46,685 nt of DNA from Barnesiella sp. An22 (GTDB lineage: Bacteria > Bacteroidota > Bacteroidia > Bacteroidales > Barnesiellaceae): positions 1-46,685 of the forward strand of contig NZ_NFJR01000018.1 of the NCBI RefSeq assembly GCF_002159975.1, written 5' to 3'. A program made the position numbers and the translations under genes. Within the stretch, counting starts at the first letter, position 1. Each line of letters starts with the position of its first letter. Below, piece after piece: positions 20,501-28,479 of the stretch. The notes beneath the pieces were generated by a model. That model did not search any database. It was not told the origin of the DNA and saw only the letters and a list, made by a program, of their open reading frames with translations.

Positions 20501-20767
20501 GAAACATGGCTTAGATCGCATGGTAATTTGAAAAGTCAAGCTGGAGACGTTATTGATAAAATAGTGAAACCTGTAATTTCCGATGGGGCATGCCGTTCAT
20601 TGATTCTGCAAAACAAAGATTTTTATATGGATTTAATAAATACAGCAGGGGATGATGCTTATGAATTGAAAAAGAGTCTCCGAAACCTCATACAAAAAGA
20701 TTCAGATCCGCAATTGGTTAAATTTGTCAATTCGATAGATTCAGTACCTGAGGTTGAAACCGCGTAA
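17513..20767 (+). CDS. KAP-family P-loop NTPase, membrane-associated
   Basis: A 1084-residue protein. Walker A is GIWGSGKS (61-68). Two predicted transmembrane helices between residues about 155 and 213 (AAFLVAVLTPIFTFIAYAV and LLSIIIAALPVLIALCVW) are inserted between Walker A and Walker B, the arrangement typical of KAP NTPases. Walker B is LVLVFDNMDRL (near 267). The remaining ~800 residues are helical and repeat-like, with no catalytic motif I recognise. Known KAP members are membrane-anchored ATPases, and some plasmid and phage-linked ones act in phage exclusion; a defence role here is inference from family and position. The gene is very AT-rich against its neighbours. It is co-oriented with the DUF4143 gene and convergent with mobC. 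No terminator other than the shared inverted repeat follows. Confidence 0.85.
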   Translation: METKLQSKQQYPRFIQNKPCGIDKFDGGSQERLAKTIARHFCQNDSLDEECTLPRIIGIEGIWGSGKSNVVKMLERELSDDYYFFEYDAWGHQEDLQRRSILELLTSKLIDDGILSGNATIKVKGGGTKTVSWSEKLKYLLARKTETVTEKYPLISNGMVAAFLVAVLTPIFTFIAYAVKPTPTTWWFSLLSIIIAALPVLIALCVWKWAYSKDHKYGWSYMLAIYQDKVEKDVCYETLSEDEPTVYEFKTWMQDISDFIKEKGQRKLVLVFDNMDRLPAEKVKELWSSIHTFFADSGFENVWAVIPFDETHLACAFGDETDEQTKQLTKYFINKTFPIVYRVAPPVITDYRSIFNKLFVEAFGETENEAKETINRIFRLVNPNANVREIISYINEMVALKQEWCNEILMINIALFCLKKTDILANPVEQILSGDYLNGIQTIINNDLQTQREIAALVYGVDVEDARQIPLKKYIEGCINGEEDHNINQYAETNKQFDTVLEEVIQCMDNALIDKIIHCLHKLTRKSDVILRVWQRIAQLKLKEFIEKQVFPVEYQELLLHLDTESQNHVIAQLYKKIVRFNDFNGGDYFKTLDAIDRFIAQNKLACDFTSLIEAKTVKPNTFIDYIQAANATDAAYRDNATTKAYKYYQVATNSEALDNYLANLLPDNFDHADIVKTLKDNSTYTFPTLLQAITNCIDEQNVNKDNIGAIFTTYRLLASDEERPLPVTLDSTYINQLHSELETDGRNIKESGYYDLVAMQLAHGHSVSLIEGGDIKYVAELMDYYVDHGDLLVNSVGWNIPLLNETLQYMVNHKLGYKLLLSDILPQFEDIKNRIGVTDEVFIEHLAEWNTDLDKYITKNNIKDVIPDASFYDLTTKISNVLTDHINKIAFEALSEISVDTLYAQRTAHTSYYWFVAIKHLLAKIKSLPDNLTEFGKKILMDIASGTQSLNPFPNCFKNIVERLDKRKIKSTVTDIRNDFCIGKKTINAIKFQFFETWLRSHGNLKSQAGDVIDKIVKPVISDGACRSLILQNKDFYMDLINTAGDDAYELKKSLRNLIQKDSDPQLVKFVNSIDSVPEVETA

Positions 20768-20772
20768 GTATT

Positions 20773-20905
20773 TGTCTAACAAGTCCGAATTTTACGATTT
20801 TACCCGTCAGAACTGAAGTGCCCCCCAAAAAAATTGTATCCAACTTTTGGGGGTCACTTCAAACTTCGATAGGGATAATTTTCAATTTTGGGGACTTGTT
20901 AGACA
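20773..20905. repeat. Nested inverted repeats between KAP gene and mobC
   Basis: Outer arms TGTCTAACAAGTCC (20773-20786) and its exact inverse (20892-20905) enclose an inner hairpin, GAAGTGCCCCCCAAAA (20815-20830) against TTTTGGGGGTCACTTC (20845-20860), 15 of 16 positions paired. The right outer arm includes the mobC stop codon and last codons. The inner hairpin can act as a bidirectional terminator for the convergent genes. Its ends resemble insertion-sequence terminal repeats of the GAAGTG(A/C)CCCCC type, so an IS-derived remnant is another reading. Confidence 0.65.
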
Positions 20906-22917
20906 GTCTCATTATCTGGTAGCAGTTTACACAGCACCGGATCGTTTTTGATACGCTCCAGTTCCTCCTGCACAATCTGCTTCACCTCTTCCTTGATGCG
21001 CCGGTAGTTCGCCTGCACCGTTTCCTTCATGCGGTCGTTGCCGTCCTCGTCCGTGAAGTTTGTAATGACGGGAATTTTCTTGTAGGCACTTTCTTCCCGT
21101 TTCACCTTTTCGGCATCCACCACAATCTCGCAATGAAAAATCTTCTGCTCGATACGCTCGTTGAAGTTGTCGGATACAGAACCGACAAACATTCCCTGCG
21201 TAAGCCCGGAAATCTTACTCGGTGGAATGAGCGCGTCCATCTGCGTGTTGATGGAGGTGGAAACATCCTGCCGGTTGATGGAGATGGACTGCCGTTTCTG
21301 CAACACCTTACCGAACCGCTCGGAGAGCGTCTTGGCTGTTTCCCCCACCACCTGACCGGAGAAAATATTGCCGACAGTGTTCATCACCACTTTCGCCTCT
21401 TTGTCCCCGTAGTCACGCACTAACTGGCTGAAATCCTGAAAGCCCAGACACACGGCAACCTTGTTGCTTCGGGCGGTAGCTATAAGATTGTCCAACCCTT
21501 TGAAGTATATTGTGGGCAACTCGTCGATGATGACCGATGACTTCAGCATCCCCTTCTTGTTGATGAGCTTCACGATACGGGAATTATACAGACCGAGTGC
21601 CGCACCGTAGATATTCTGACGGTCGGGATTGTTACCCACGCAGAGGATTTTCGGCTCTTCGGGATTGTTGATGTCCAGCGTAAACTCGCTGTCTGACATC
21701 ACCCAGTAGAGCTGCGGTGAAATCATCCTCGAAAGCGGGATTTTTGCCGACGCTATCTGACCCATGAGCTGCTCCGCAGCCCCTCCAAGCCACGCATCCA
21801 TGAACGGCGAAAGGTAGTTCTCCAGCTCCGGATAAGAGGTCAGTATCGGAAATATATCCTCGTAACGGCGGTTCAGAAACTCGATAGCATGGGGAAACGT
21901 GCAAAACTTCCCGTTCTGATAGATTTTGAGATACCAGATAATACTGGCAAACAGAATGATAGGTGACTCCACGAAGAAGTCGCCCTGCTTTTGCACCCAC
22001 GTTTTATTGAGGTTGAGCATTATTGTGTAGGCACTCTCATAGGCATCCGTAATATCTTCCATAAAATCCGGGTGAATGGGATTGCACCGATGAGAGCGTC
22101 GCGGGTCGTCGAAGTTGATCACATAGAACTTCGGCTTTACCTTGTAGCCGTCCGGGTGGTTCAGCAAATGGTTGTAGGCAATAGTAGATAGGTCGGGATA
22201 CTTGAAATCGTAGATGTATTGACTAAAGCCCTTTTCAATCTGTTGCTTGATAAAATTGTTTACCACGGCATAGGACTTGCCGCTGCCCGGCGTACCCAAC
22301 ACGATGGACGCACGGAAGGGATTAACTACATTGATCCAACCGTTGTTCCAGCGTTTCCTGTAATAGAAACGTGTCGGCAGATTGACCGAATACTCGCTTT
22401 CGATAAGCCTCGTTTCCTGCATGAAACTCTCGTTCTCGTTGTTGAAAACATCCTCCATCAAATTGTGTTTCAACAGGCGGCTCATCCACAGACCACCCAT
22501 CAACAGGCAGACATAGCCCGTTCCAATGGTAAGGACATACAGTCCCGTCACCGCTTCAAGCGGCAGCGGCAGGGGCAGCAACCACCAGTTCAGGAAAAAC
22601 AGCACGAACCCGACGGCAAATGCTGTCCAGATTCTCCCCCAAGTGATTTTCTCACCCTTGACACCCTTCGTACCCAGACAGGACAAGGCAAGCAAAAGGA
22701 CGGAAAACAGCTTCGTGTAGAGAATGGAATGGAACAGCCCCGCCGTGCGGTCGAAGTTCAGAAGGATTTTGTCCACCACGCCGATGTTCACGCCCCACAG
22801 CCGGATGGCTTCGTAGCAGAACCAGTACACGTTCATGACCACTAAAATGATACTCACGGCACGCAGAAAATCCATGATTTTCGCCAATGCCCTCAAATCG
22901 TCTTCTTGTTGTGACAT
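20899..22917 (-). CDS. mobC: Type IV coupling protein MobC (TraG/VirD4 family)
   Basis: MobC is the inner-membrane ATPase that docks the relaxase-DNA complex on the conjugation channel. It has 672 residues: three or four N-terminal transmembrane segments within the first ~150 residues, Walker A GTPGSGKS (208-215), a Walker B region (SVIIDELPTIYFKG) and the motif TARSNKVAVCLGFQDFSQL typical of the Bacteroides TraG-like proteins. The C-terminal tail is charged. It is the last gene of the mobA-mobB-mobC operon, 30 bp downstream of mobB. A diverged paralogue with the same domain order lies at 44675-46685. Confidence 0.93.
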   Translation of the reverse strand: MSQQEDDLRALAKIMDFLRAVSIILVVMNVYWFCYEAIRLWGVNIGVVDKILLNFDRTAGLFHSILYTKLFSVLLLALSCLGTKGVKGEKITWGRIWTAFAVGFVLFFLNWWLLPLPLPLEAVTGLYVLTIGTGYVCLLMGGLWMSRLLKHNLMEDVFNNENESFMQETRLIESEYSVNLPTRFYYRKRWNNGWINVVNPFRASIVLGTPGSGKSYAVVNNFIKQQIEKGFSQYIYDFKYPDLSTIAYNHLLNHPDGYKVKPKFYVINFDDPRRSHRCNPIHPDFMEDITDAYESAYTIMLNLNKTWVQKQGDFFVESPIILFASIIWYLKIYQNGKFCTFPHAIEFLNRRYEDIFPILTSYPELENYLSPFMDAWLGGAAEQLMGQIASAKIPLSRMISPQLYWVMSDSEFTLDINNPEEPKILCVGNNPDRQNIYGAALGLYNSRIVKLINKKGMLKSSVIIDELPTIYFKGLDNLIATARSNKVAVCLGFQDFSQLVRDYGDKEAKVVMNTVGNIFSGQVVGETAKTLSERFGKVLQKRQSISINRQDVSTSINTQMDALIPPSKISGLTQGMFVGSVSDNFNERIEQKIFHCEIVVDAEKVKREESAYKKIPVITNFTDEDGNDRMKETVQANYRRIKEEVKQIVQEELERIKNDPVLCKLLPDNETV

Positions 22918-22947
22918 ACATTGATTTTTTAATTGTTGATACTCTGA

Positions 22948-24195
22948 TTACATACCCAAGCCCTTGCGTTTTTTCTTCTTTTTGCGCTTCATCGCCCGGA
23001 TGAAAGCCTCTTCCTCGGCATCTACCGCCGGACCTTCGGGAGTGAGCAAGCCCATACCGCCCGATATATCTTCACTGTCGTAGGCGGTCTGCCCGTGTGC
23101 CTTGTCCGCAGCATCCACAGGGATGGATAGCGGTATCGGCGGTTGTCCGGCGTATGGCAGGGTGAAGTGTTCCTGCAAGGCATTCGCCGAAAGCTCCTTA
23201 CCCATGCGCGAACCGTTCAGCACGCATCCCGTGCGGTGGTCGATGAAGGTAGCCCCATAGATGCGCCCTTCCTCTGTGTAGCGCAGTACGGTGTCGATGC
23301 CCTTCTCTTTGAGTTGGGATACAAATTTGTCCTTGTCATAAGTGCCTTGCAGCACGGAAAGGACGGTGCGTTTCGTCATGTCTGCCAGTTTCCTATCCTT
23401 GATTTCCGATTTGGAACGGACAAACTTCTTCTGTACGGCTTCATAGCCTGCGGACTTCCCGAAAAGCGAGGATTTGAACGGGTTGCCCACCTTGTTACCC
23501 TTGTCGTCCGTGACGGAATAGACCAGCCCGTGATACTCCCGTCCGCGCACGTTGCCCCTCGCTTCCTCCACCGTCATATTATATAAGGAAAGGAGCGCAC
23601 GGTATTCGCCCATCGTCTGGAAACGGTACTGCCCATTCAGAGCCTTCACGGTGTTGCCTACCTGCTTCTTCACATCACCTGCCGATGCGGCCACCTTGCG
23701 CAACGGATTATCCAATCTCTGATTTTTACGTTCTGCCGGATGCAATCCGTACTTCTGTTCCAGTTCCCTGCGGATACGGTCGCTGCGGCGGTAGAGAAAA
23801 TCCCGGTTGAGCCTTTTCCCGTTCTCGTCCACGTTGACCGTCACGATGTGCAGGTGGTGGCGGTCGATGTCCTCGTGCTTGAATACAAGATAAGGCTGGT
23901 TTCCGAAACCGAGTTTTTCCAGATACTCGCGGGCGATATTCTGCAACTCAATATCGGTCAGCACATCCTCCGGGTGCGGGTTGAGAGAGATATGCACCAC
24001 CGGCTTCTCGATCTTCATCTGCGGTGGCAGGAAGGTGAGAAAACCCTCCATCGCCTTGCCTATGTCCACCGTTCCCGAACCGTCATTGTAGATGCGGTTG
24101 GTGGTGAGAAGCCGCCCCTGCGCCTCGTTAATCTTCTCCCCGTTGTAGGCAATCGCGCCGTACAACGAACTTCCTACACTGATTTTTGCGACCAT
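22948..24195 (-). CDS. mobB: Relaxase MobB
   Basis: MobB is the relaxase that nicks oriT and leads the transferred strand. It has 415 residues. The N-terminal relaxase domain contains a candidate motif I tyrosine (SLYGAIAYNGEK), the segment VHISLNPHPED, and the metal-binding histidine motif HEDIDRHHLHIVTVNVDENG near residues 108-127, matching the HxDxxHxH pattern of MOBP-type relaxases. The C-terminus is basic (MKRKKKKKRKG). It overlaps mobA by 22 bp and is followed by mobC, so the three are one operon read away from the oriT candidate. Confidence 0.93.
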   Translation of the reverse strand: MVAKISVGSSLYGAIAYNGEKINEAQGRLLTTNRIYNDGSGTVDIGKAMEGFLTFLPPQMKIEKPVVHISLNPHPEDVLTDIELQNIAREYLEKLGFGNQPYLVFKHEDIDRHHLHIVTVNVDENGKRLNRDFLYRRSDRIRRELEQKYGLHPAERKNQRLDNPLRKVAASAGDVKKQVGNTVKALNGQYRFQTMGEYRALLSLYNMTVEEARGNVRGREYHGLVYSVTDDKGNKVGNPFKSSLFGKSAGYEAVQKKFVRSKSEIKDRKLADMTKRTVLSVLQGTYDKDKFVSQLKEKGIDTVLRYTEEGRIYGATFIDHRTGCVLNGSRMGKELSANALQEHFTLPYAGQPPIPLSIPVDAADKAHGQTAYDSEDISGGMGLLTPEGPAVDAEEEAFIRAMKRKKKKKRKGLGM

Positions 24196-24602
24196 TTTGC
24201 CTCCATTTCCCTTGAAAGTTCCACAATCCGGCGGCTCAGTTTCACGAGTTCGACGGTGTGTTGCTCTAATTTGTAGAGCAACGCCATCGCCTTTTTCTCT
24301 GAAAAATGCAGCCTCAGTTCCTTCACGACTTGGTTGTAATTCGTACCCACGGCACGGAATTGTGCATGAAAATCCGACAGTTTGGTGTAATAGTCCACCA
24401 ACGTCTTGTCCACCTTCAGCACCTTGAACGGTTGCCCGAAGAAGTGCGCTTTGAGGAAAACAGACCGTGCATAGACACCCGATTTTCCGAACATGGCGAG
24501 GAAACGGTTGTGTTCCTCCTCGTTGAAACGGACGGTGTACCGGTACACCGCCGGATCAAGTTTGGGATTTCTCCCTGATTTGCTTTTCCTTTTCTCTTTC
24601 AT
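24174..24602 (-). CDS. mobA: Mobilization accessory protein MobA
   Basis: A 142-residue basic protein of the Bacteroides MobA type, which helps the relaxase recognise oriT. The N-terminus has a Lys/Arg-rich arm (KEKRKSKSGRNPKLD) followed by YRYTVRFNEEEHNRFLAMF, a ribbon-helix-helix-like start. The rest is helical (MobC-like mobilization domain: YYTKLSDFHAQFRAVGTNYNQVVKEL). The start follows the leader motif CTAAATCCAAAGTA on the minus strand (24606-24618). The intergenic region upstream holds the palindromes of the oriT candidate. Confidence 0.9.
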   Translation of the reverse strand: MKEKRKSKSGRNPKLDPAVYRYTVRFNEEEHNRFLAMFGKSGVYARSVFLKAHFFGQPFKVLKVDKTLVDYYTKLSDFHAQFRAVGTNYNQVVKELRLHFSEKKAMALLYKLEQHTVELVKLSRRIVELSREMEAKWSQKSV

Positions 24603-24619
24603 ATTACTTTGGATTTAGC

Positions 24620-24960
24620 GGATTGACGGCATAAGCCGCCGCTTCGGATTACAGCACCGCAGTTCTGAAAGGCTTCCCGACTTCGGAGGGAAAGCCCGCC
24701 CCCTGCAAGGGCAAGTGCTTTTCGTGGCTGCTCAAAATATTTTGAGCGGCTGAAAAGACATCTTGCTATGTTCAGGTGAACATAAAAATCCGTCAGGGGA
24801 CGGATTGGGAAAATACCTTTCAGGACTCCGGGCCGCGCGTCATCGGCGAACCCTGCTGTCCGGGTGCAAAGTTACGCCCTTAAAGCGGTATCGGACAGAT
24901 GCTTGACCCGGTCAATGACTGCCAACCGGCGCAACGTGCCGCCACTTGCCGGAGAAGTGA
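24620..24960. other. Candidate origin of transfer (oriT) region
   Basis: A gene-free region between divergent mobA and traA. It holds a series of inverted repeats: GGCTTCCC/GGGAAAGCC (24671-24678 with 24688-24696), CCCT-GCA-AGGG (24701-24711), the perfect 18-bp palindrome GCTCAAAATATTTTGAGC (24730-24747) and AATCCGTC/GACGGATT (24787-24794 with 24799-24806). Position and structure fit the CTnDOT oriT, which lies next to the mob genes. The nick site cannot be assigned by eye. Confidence 0.6.
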
Positions 24961-25311
24961 TACAGGTTCCAAAATATACTTGTTTATTTGCAGCATGATT
25001 CAAGAAACGAACGATTTGAAGATATGATAAACGGAACATTCAAATACCCGGAAATCCGCTTCTTCGGATACTTGCCGAAACGGATACCCGAACCGTCGGA
25101 AACCCGGTTCTCCGACAATTCGGTGACGTATGGATTCAATGACTTCATGACGCAATGTCGTCAATCACCATTTGTCCGACGCACCGCTTCACCACAGAAC
25201 CGGATACGCGACGACCCGCCTGCGTGTGTAGTCACGGAAGCGGATGGTGCGACAGCCAAATCCGTATGGAAACAGAAAAACAAATCATCAACAATTAAAA
25301 TAAATGGAACT

Positions 25312-26073
25312 ATGAGTAAGGAAATCTTCGTTGCATTCGCAACACAGAAAGGTGGCATCGGCAAATCCACTGTCACGGCACTTGCCGCCAGCTACCTGCA
25401 CAACGTGAAAGGCTACAATGTCGCCGTCGTGGACTGCGACGACCCGCAGCACAGCATCCACGGGCTGCGCGAACACGAAATGGGGCTTATCGACAGCAGC
25501 ACCTACTTCAAGGCTCTCGCTTGCGACCATTTCCGCCGGATCAAAAAGAACGCCTACACCATCGTCAAAAGCAATGCGGTGAACGCCCTCGACGATGCCG
25601 AGAGGATGATTGCCACTGAGGACGTGAAACCCGACGTGGTGTTCTTCGACATGCCCGGCACACTCCGAAGCAACGGCGTGATAAAGACGCTCTCGCAGAT
25701 GGACTACATTTTCACTCCGCTGAGTGCCGACCGCTTTGTCGTGGAGAGTACCCTGAAATTCGTCACGATGTTCCGCGACAGGCTGATGACTACCGGACAG
25801 GCGAAAACAAAGGGGCTGCATCTGTTCTGGACGATGGTGGACGGCAGGGAGAGGAACGACTTGTACGGCATCTACGAGGAAGTGATAGCCGAAATGGGCT
25901 TTCCGGTACTTTCCACCCGCTTGCCCGACAGCAAGAAGTTCCGCCGTGACCTTTCGGAAGAGCGCAAGAGCGTTTTCCGCTCCACCATCTTCCCGATGGA
26001 CACGGCACTGCTGAAAGGGAGTGGCATCCGGGAGTTTTCCGAAGAGATAAGCGACATCATCAGACCGCAGTGA
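25312..26073 (+). CDS. traA: ParA-family ATPase TraA
   Basis: TraA of the CTnDOT tra operon is a ParA/MinD-type ATPase. It has 253 residues from the ATG at 25312 (MSKEIFVAFATQKGGIGKST). The deviant Walker A is KGGIGKST, the switch I-like CDDPQHS and Walker B VVFFDMPG are visible, and a late helix covers FRRDLSEERKSVFRST. The frame stays open upstream through an ATG at 25024 to 24988, giving up to 108 extra residues that show no ParA similarity. It is the first gene of the rightward tra block and is followed immediately by traB (ATG 3 bp after the stop). Confidence 0.9.
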   Translation: MSKEIFVAFATQKGGIGKSTVTALAASYLHNVKGYNVAVVDCDDPQHSIHGLREHEMGLIDSSTYFKALACDHFRRIKKNAYTIVKSNAVNALDDAERMIATEDVKPDVVFFDMPGTLRSNGVIKTLSQMDYIFTPLSADRFVVESTLKFVTMFRDRLMTTGQAKTKGLHLFWTMVDGRERNDLYGIYEEVIAEMGFPVLSTRLPDSKKFRRDLSEERKSVFRSTIFPMDTALLKGSGIREFSEEISDIIRPQ

Positions 26074-26075
26074 GC

Positions 26076-26516
26076 ATGGGCAGCAGGAAAGTGAACACGG
26101 AAGGCATCGACGAGGAACTGCTGTTAGCCTCCATCGGGCGGCGCACACAGGACGGGACACTGCGCCCCGCACAGGAAGTACCCGCAGCTGCACCGACCGA
26201 AGAGGACACCGCCGCACCGGAACCATCTCCTGTGCAACCCGTAACACGGGAAAAAGCGCAGAGGGAAAGTGGACGCCGGAAAAGGCAGGACGAGGACTAC
26301 AACGAGCTATTCCTGCGCCGCAACGAGATAAAGACCCGCCAATGTGTCTATATCAGCCGTGACGTCCACGGCAAGATCCTCAGAATCGTGAACGACATCG
26401 CCGGAGGGGAAATCTCAGTAGGCGGATATGTGGATACCGTGCTGCGCCAGCATCTGGAACAGCACAAGGAGAGAATCAACGAACTGTACAAGAAACAACG
26501 TGAAGATCTGATTTGA
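26076..26516 (+). CDS. traB: DUF3408 domain protein (TraB position)
   Basis: A 146-residue protein. The N-terminal half is Pro/Ala/Glu-rich and likely disordered (PAQEVPAAAPTEEDTAAPEP). The C-terminal half carries the DUF3408 pattern (YNELFLRRNEIKTRQCVYISRDVHGKILRIVNDIAGGEISVGGYVDTVLRQHLEQHKERINELY), which looks like a ribbon-helix-helix-like fold. The function is not established. The preferred ATG is at 26076, two codons after a GTG that overlaps the traA stop. It is coupled to the next DUF3408 gene. Confidence 0.82.
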   Translation: MGSRKVNTEGIDEELLLASIGRRTQDGTLRPAQEVPAAAPTEEDTAAPEPSPVQPVTREKAQRESGRRKRQDEDYNELFLRRNEIKTRQCVYISRDVHGKILRIVNDIAGGEISVGGYVDTVLRQHLEQHKERINELYKKQREDLI

Positions 26517-26518
26517 AA

Positions 26519-26872
26519 ATGGAAAAAGAAATGACACCGAATGAAAAAAGACCACAGCAAGACTGCGGAGGTATGTTTACCCAAGTGCAGGCGAGTGTGG
26601 AAATACTGTCGCCTGTCCCGGTAAGCGGCAAATGCAGTGAGAAGGACTATGAACGCCTGTTCATCCGCGACCCGGAAGTAAAGGCACGTGAGGGGAAGAT
26701 GGCGTATGTGCGCCCGGAGTACCACGAGCGTATCATGCGTATCACCCGTGTAATCGGGCATGACCGGCTTACGCTGTCCGCTTACATCGACCATGTGCTG
26801 ACGCACCACTTCAACCAGTGCGAAGATGCGATAAAGAGCCTTTATGCCCGAAATTACAATTCAGTATTCTAA
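26519..26872 (+). CDS. traC: Second DUF3408 domain protein (TraC position)
   Basis: A 117-residue protein that shares the C-terminal pattern of the preceding gene (YERLFIRDPEVKAREGKMAYVRPEYHERIMRITRVIGHDRLTLSAYIDHVLTHHFNQ...IKSLY). It is probably a tandem duplicate that diverged, with a shorter disordered N-terminus. The ATG at 26519 lies 2 bp after the previous stop. No function is known to me; similar tandem DUF3408 genes occur in other Bacteroidales tra operons. Confidence 0.8.
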   Translation: MEKEMTPNEKRPQQDCGGMFTQVQASVEILSPVPVSGKCSEKDYERLFIRDPEVKAREGKMAYVRPEYHERIMRITRVIGHDRLTLSAYIDHVLTHHFNQCEDAIKSLYARNYNSVF

Positions 26873-26888
26873 CCAAAAACGGAAGGAT

Positions 26889-27617
26889 ATGAATTACACA
26901 ATCAGCATGACAGACATTCTGCTGGCGGTATCGGTCGGCTGCAACCTCTGGTTCCTGTTCCTGCTCCTTTACGAGCGCATCATGGACACGCGGATTGTCC
27001 GCTTCTTCAAGGGCATTGTCGGATTATGGCGGTCACTGGACGGGAATGAGGCTAAACGCATAGCGGCACACGAGGAAGTCCCTGCGGAAAAGGCGGACAT
27101 CATCGGCAAGAGCCGTTTCAGGATGGCATCCACCCGGACAACCGCTGCCATACCGACGCAAGAAGCCGCCACTATTGAAAAAGGCATTGAGCTGTCGGAG
27201 GAAGAGGCTACTTTTGACGACGGAAAAACGGGAAACGCATCCCGCCCGGCACAAGTCCCGGAGGAAAAACTCGATGAGACCTTCACGAGCATACCGCCGG
27301 AGGAACTGGGATACGGGGACGACGAACCGGAAGAGGACGCCTCGGACACGCCACGGGCTTCGGGCAGCAGCTTTGACGAGATTGACGACGCCTGCAAGAC
27401 CGCCAAAAACCCGGACGCGACACAGGCGGAACGTGAAAAGGCGGCTAAGGTGTTCACCGACATGGAGGGCACGGAGTTGTACGAGAAAATGATGGAAGGC
27501 TCTTCGGAGATAGGCATCCGCATCAAGGGGCTTATCGAGATTCGGCTGAAGAAATCTGAAAAGGAGTTCGTCGTGCCGGACAACATCGAGGAGTTCGACA
27601 TTCGCAACTATGTATGA
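26889..27617 (+). CDS. traD: Conjugal transfer protein TraD (CTnDOT type)
   Basis: A 242-residue protein with one N-terminal transmembrane helix (ILLAVSVGCNLWFLFLLLY), a long acidic and Pro/Ala-rich cytoplasmic linker, and a helical C-terminal domain (DEIDDACKTAKNPDATQAEREKAAKVFTDMEGTELYEKMM). It is unrelated to the F-plasmid TraD coupling ATPase; no P-loop is present. The ATG at 26889 follows GGAAGGAT. The position after two DUF3408 genes matches TraD in CTnDOT. The role in the channel is unknown. Confidence 0.75.
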   Translation: MNYTISMTDILLAVSVGCNLWFLFLLLYERIMDTRIVRFFKGIVGLWRSLDGNEAKRIAAHEEVPAEKADIIGKSRFRMASTRTTAAIPTQEAATIEKGIELSEEEATFDDGKTGNASRPAQVPEEKLDETFTSIPPEELGYGDDEPEEDASDTPRASGSSFDEIDDACKTAKNPDATQAEREKAAKVFTDMEGTELYEKMMEGSSEIGIRIKGLIEIRLKKSEKEFVVPDNIEEFDIRNYV

Positions 27618-27818
27618 CAACAATAAAAGAAATGAACATGAAAGAATGACATCAACCCACGCGGCGAGGAAACGCAAGGCGCATCCCCATCCGCAACGGA
27701 CACGCCCACGTCCGTGGAAACAAACGGGCATCCACTAAAACCAAAGTAAAGAAACAAAGTATCAACCGCCCGACAAAGGACCATCCACCCTTTTGACGGC
27801 AAAAAACAAGAACAGTTT

Positions 27819-28136
27819 ATGAACAAGAACATCTTGAAAAACAGAAAAGCAATCCTCTCCGCGGCACTTGTCATCGCCGCAACCGCCTCCGCTTTCGCGC
27901 AGGGAAACGGCATCGCGGGCATCAACGAAGCCACCTCTATGGTGAGTTCTTATTTCGACCCCGGAACTAAACTGATATACGCCATCGGTGCAGTCGTCGG
28001 GCTTATCGGGGGCGTAAAAGTGTACGGCAAGTTTTCATCGGGCGACCCCGACACCAGCAAGACAGCCGCCTCGTGGTTCGGCGCGTGCATCTTCCTGATT
28101 GTTGCCGCCACCATCCTGCGCTCATTCTTCCTTTAA
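27819..28136 (+). CDS. traE: Conjugal transfer protein TraE (DUF4134)
   Basis: A 105-residue small membrane protein with a signal peptide (AALVIAATASAFAQG) and two hydrophobic helices (LIYAIGAVVGLIGGVKVY and WFGACIFLIVAATILRSFF). The DUF4134 family occupies the place of a VirB2-like pilin subunit in Bacteroidales systems; that equivalence is inferred from size, signal and topology. A 200-bp gap with no good gene precedes it and contains the leader motif CACTAAAACCAAAGTAA at 27732-27748. traF follows after 10 bp. Confidence 0.88.
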   Translation: MNKNILKNRKAILSAALVIAATASAFAQGNGIAGINEATSMVSSYFDPGTKLIYAIGAVVGLIGGVKVYGKFSSGDPDTSKTAASWFGACIFLIVAATILRSFFL

Positions 28137-28146
28137 TAAATAATGT

Positions 28147-28479
28147 ATGGCTGAATACCCAATCAACAAGGGTATCGGCCGTCCGGTAGAGTTCAAGGGC
28201 TTGAAGGCACAGTACCTCTTCATCTTCTGCGGAGGTCTGCTGGCTCTCTTCGTCCTGTTCGTCATCCTCTACATGGTCGGTATCGACCAGTGGATATGTA
28301 TCGGCTTCGGCGCGGCATCGTCCTCCCTCCTTGTATGGCAGACCTTCGCGCTGAACGCCCGGTACGGTGAACACGGGCTGATGAAATTAGGAGCGGCACG
28401 GAGCCATCCCCGATACCTTATCAACCGGCGGCGGATAACCCGTCTGTTCAAACGACAACGAAAGGAAGAAAGACAATGA
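28147..28479 (+). CDS. traF: Conjugal transfer protein TraF (DUF4133)
   Basis: A 110-residue protein with two central transmembrane helices (YLFIFCGGLLALFVLFVILYMVG and CIGFGAASSSLLVWQTFAL) and a basic C-terminus. DUF4133 proteins sit next to the VirB4-type ATPase and resemble VirB3 in size and topology. The stop overlaps the traG start as ATGA, indicating coupling. Confidence 0.88.
   Translation: MAEYPINKGIGRPVEFKGLKAQYLFIFCGGLLALFVLFVILYMVGIDQWICIGFGAASSSLLVWQTFALNARYGEHGLMKLGAARSHPRYLINRRRITRLFKRQRKEERQ

Noticed and set aside
21133-22845. Plus-strand frames opposite mobC
   Set aside because: Antisense shadows of a well-supported gene.
24172-24200. Apparent frameshift between mobA and mobB
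   Set aside because: The 22-bp overlap is the normal arrangement of these coupled genes; both frames have intact starts and ends.
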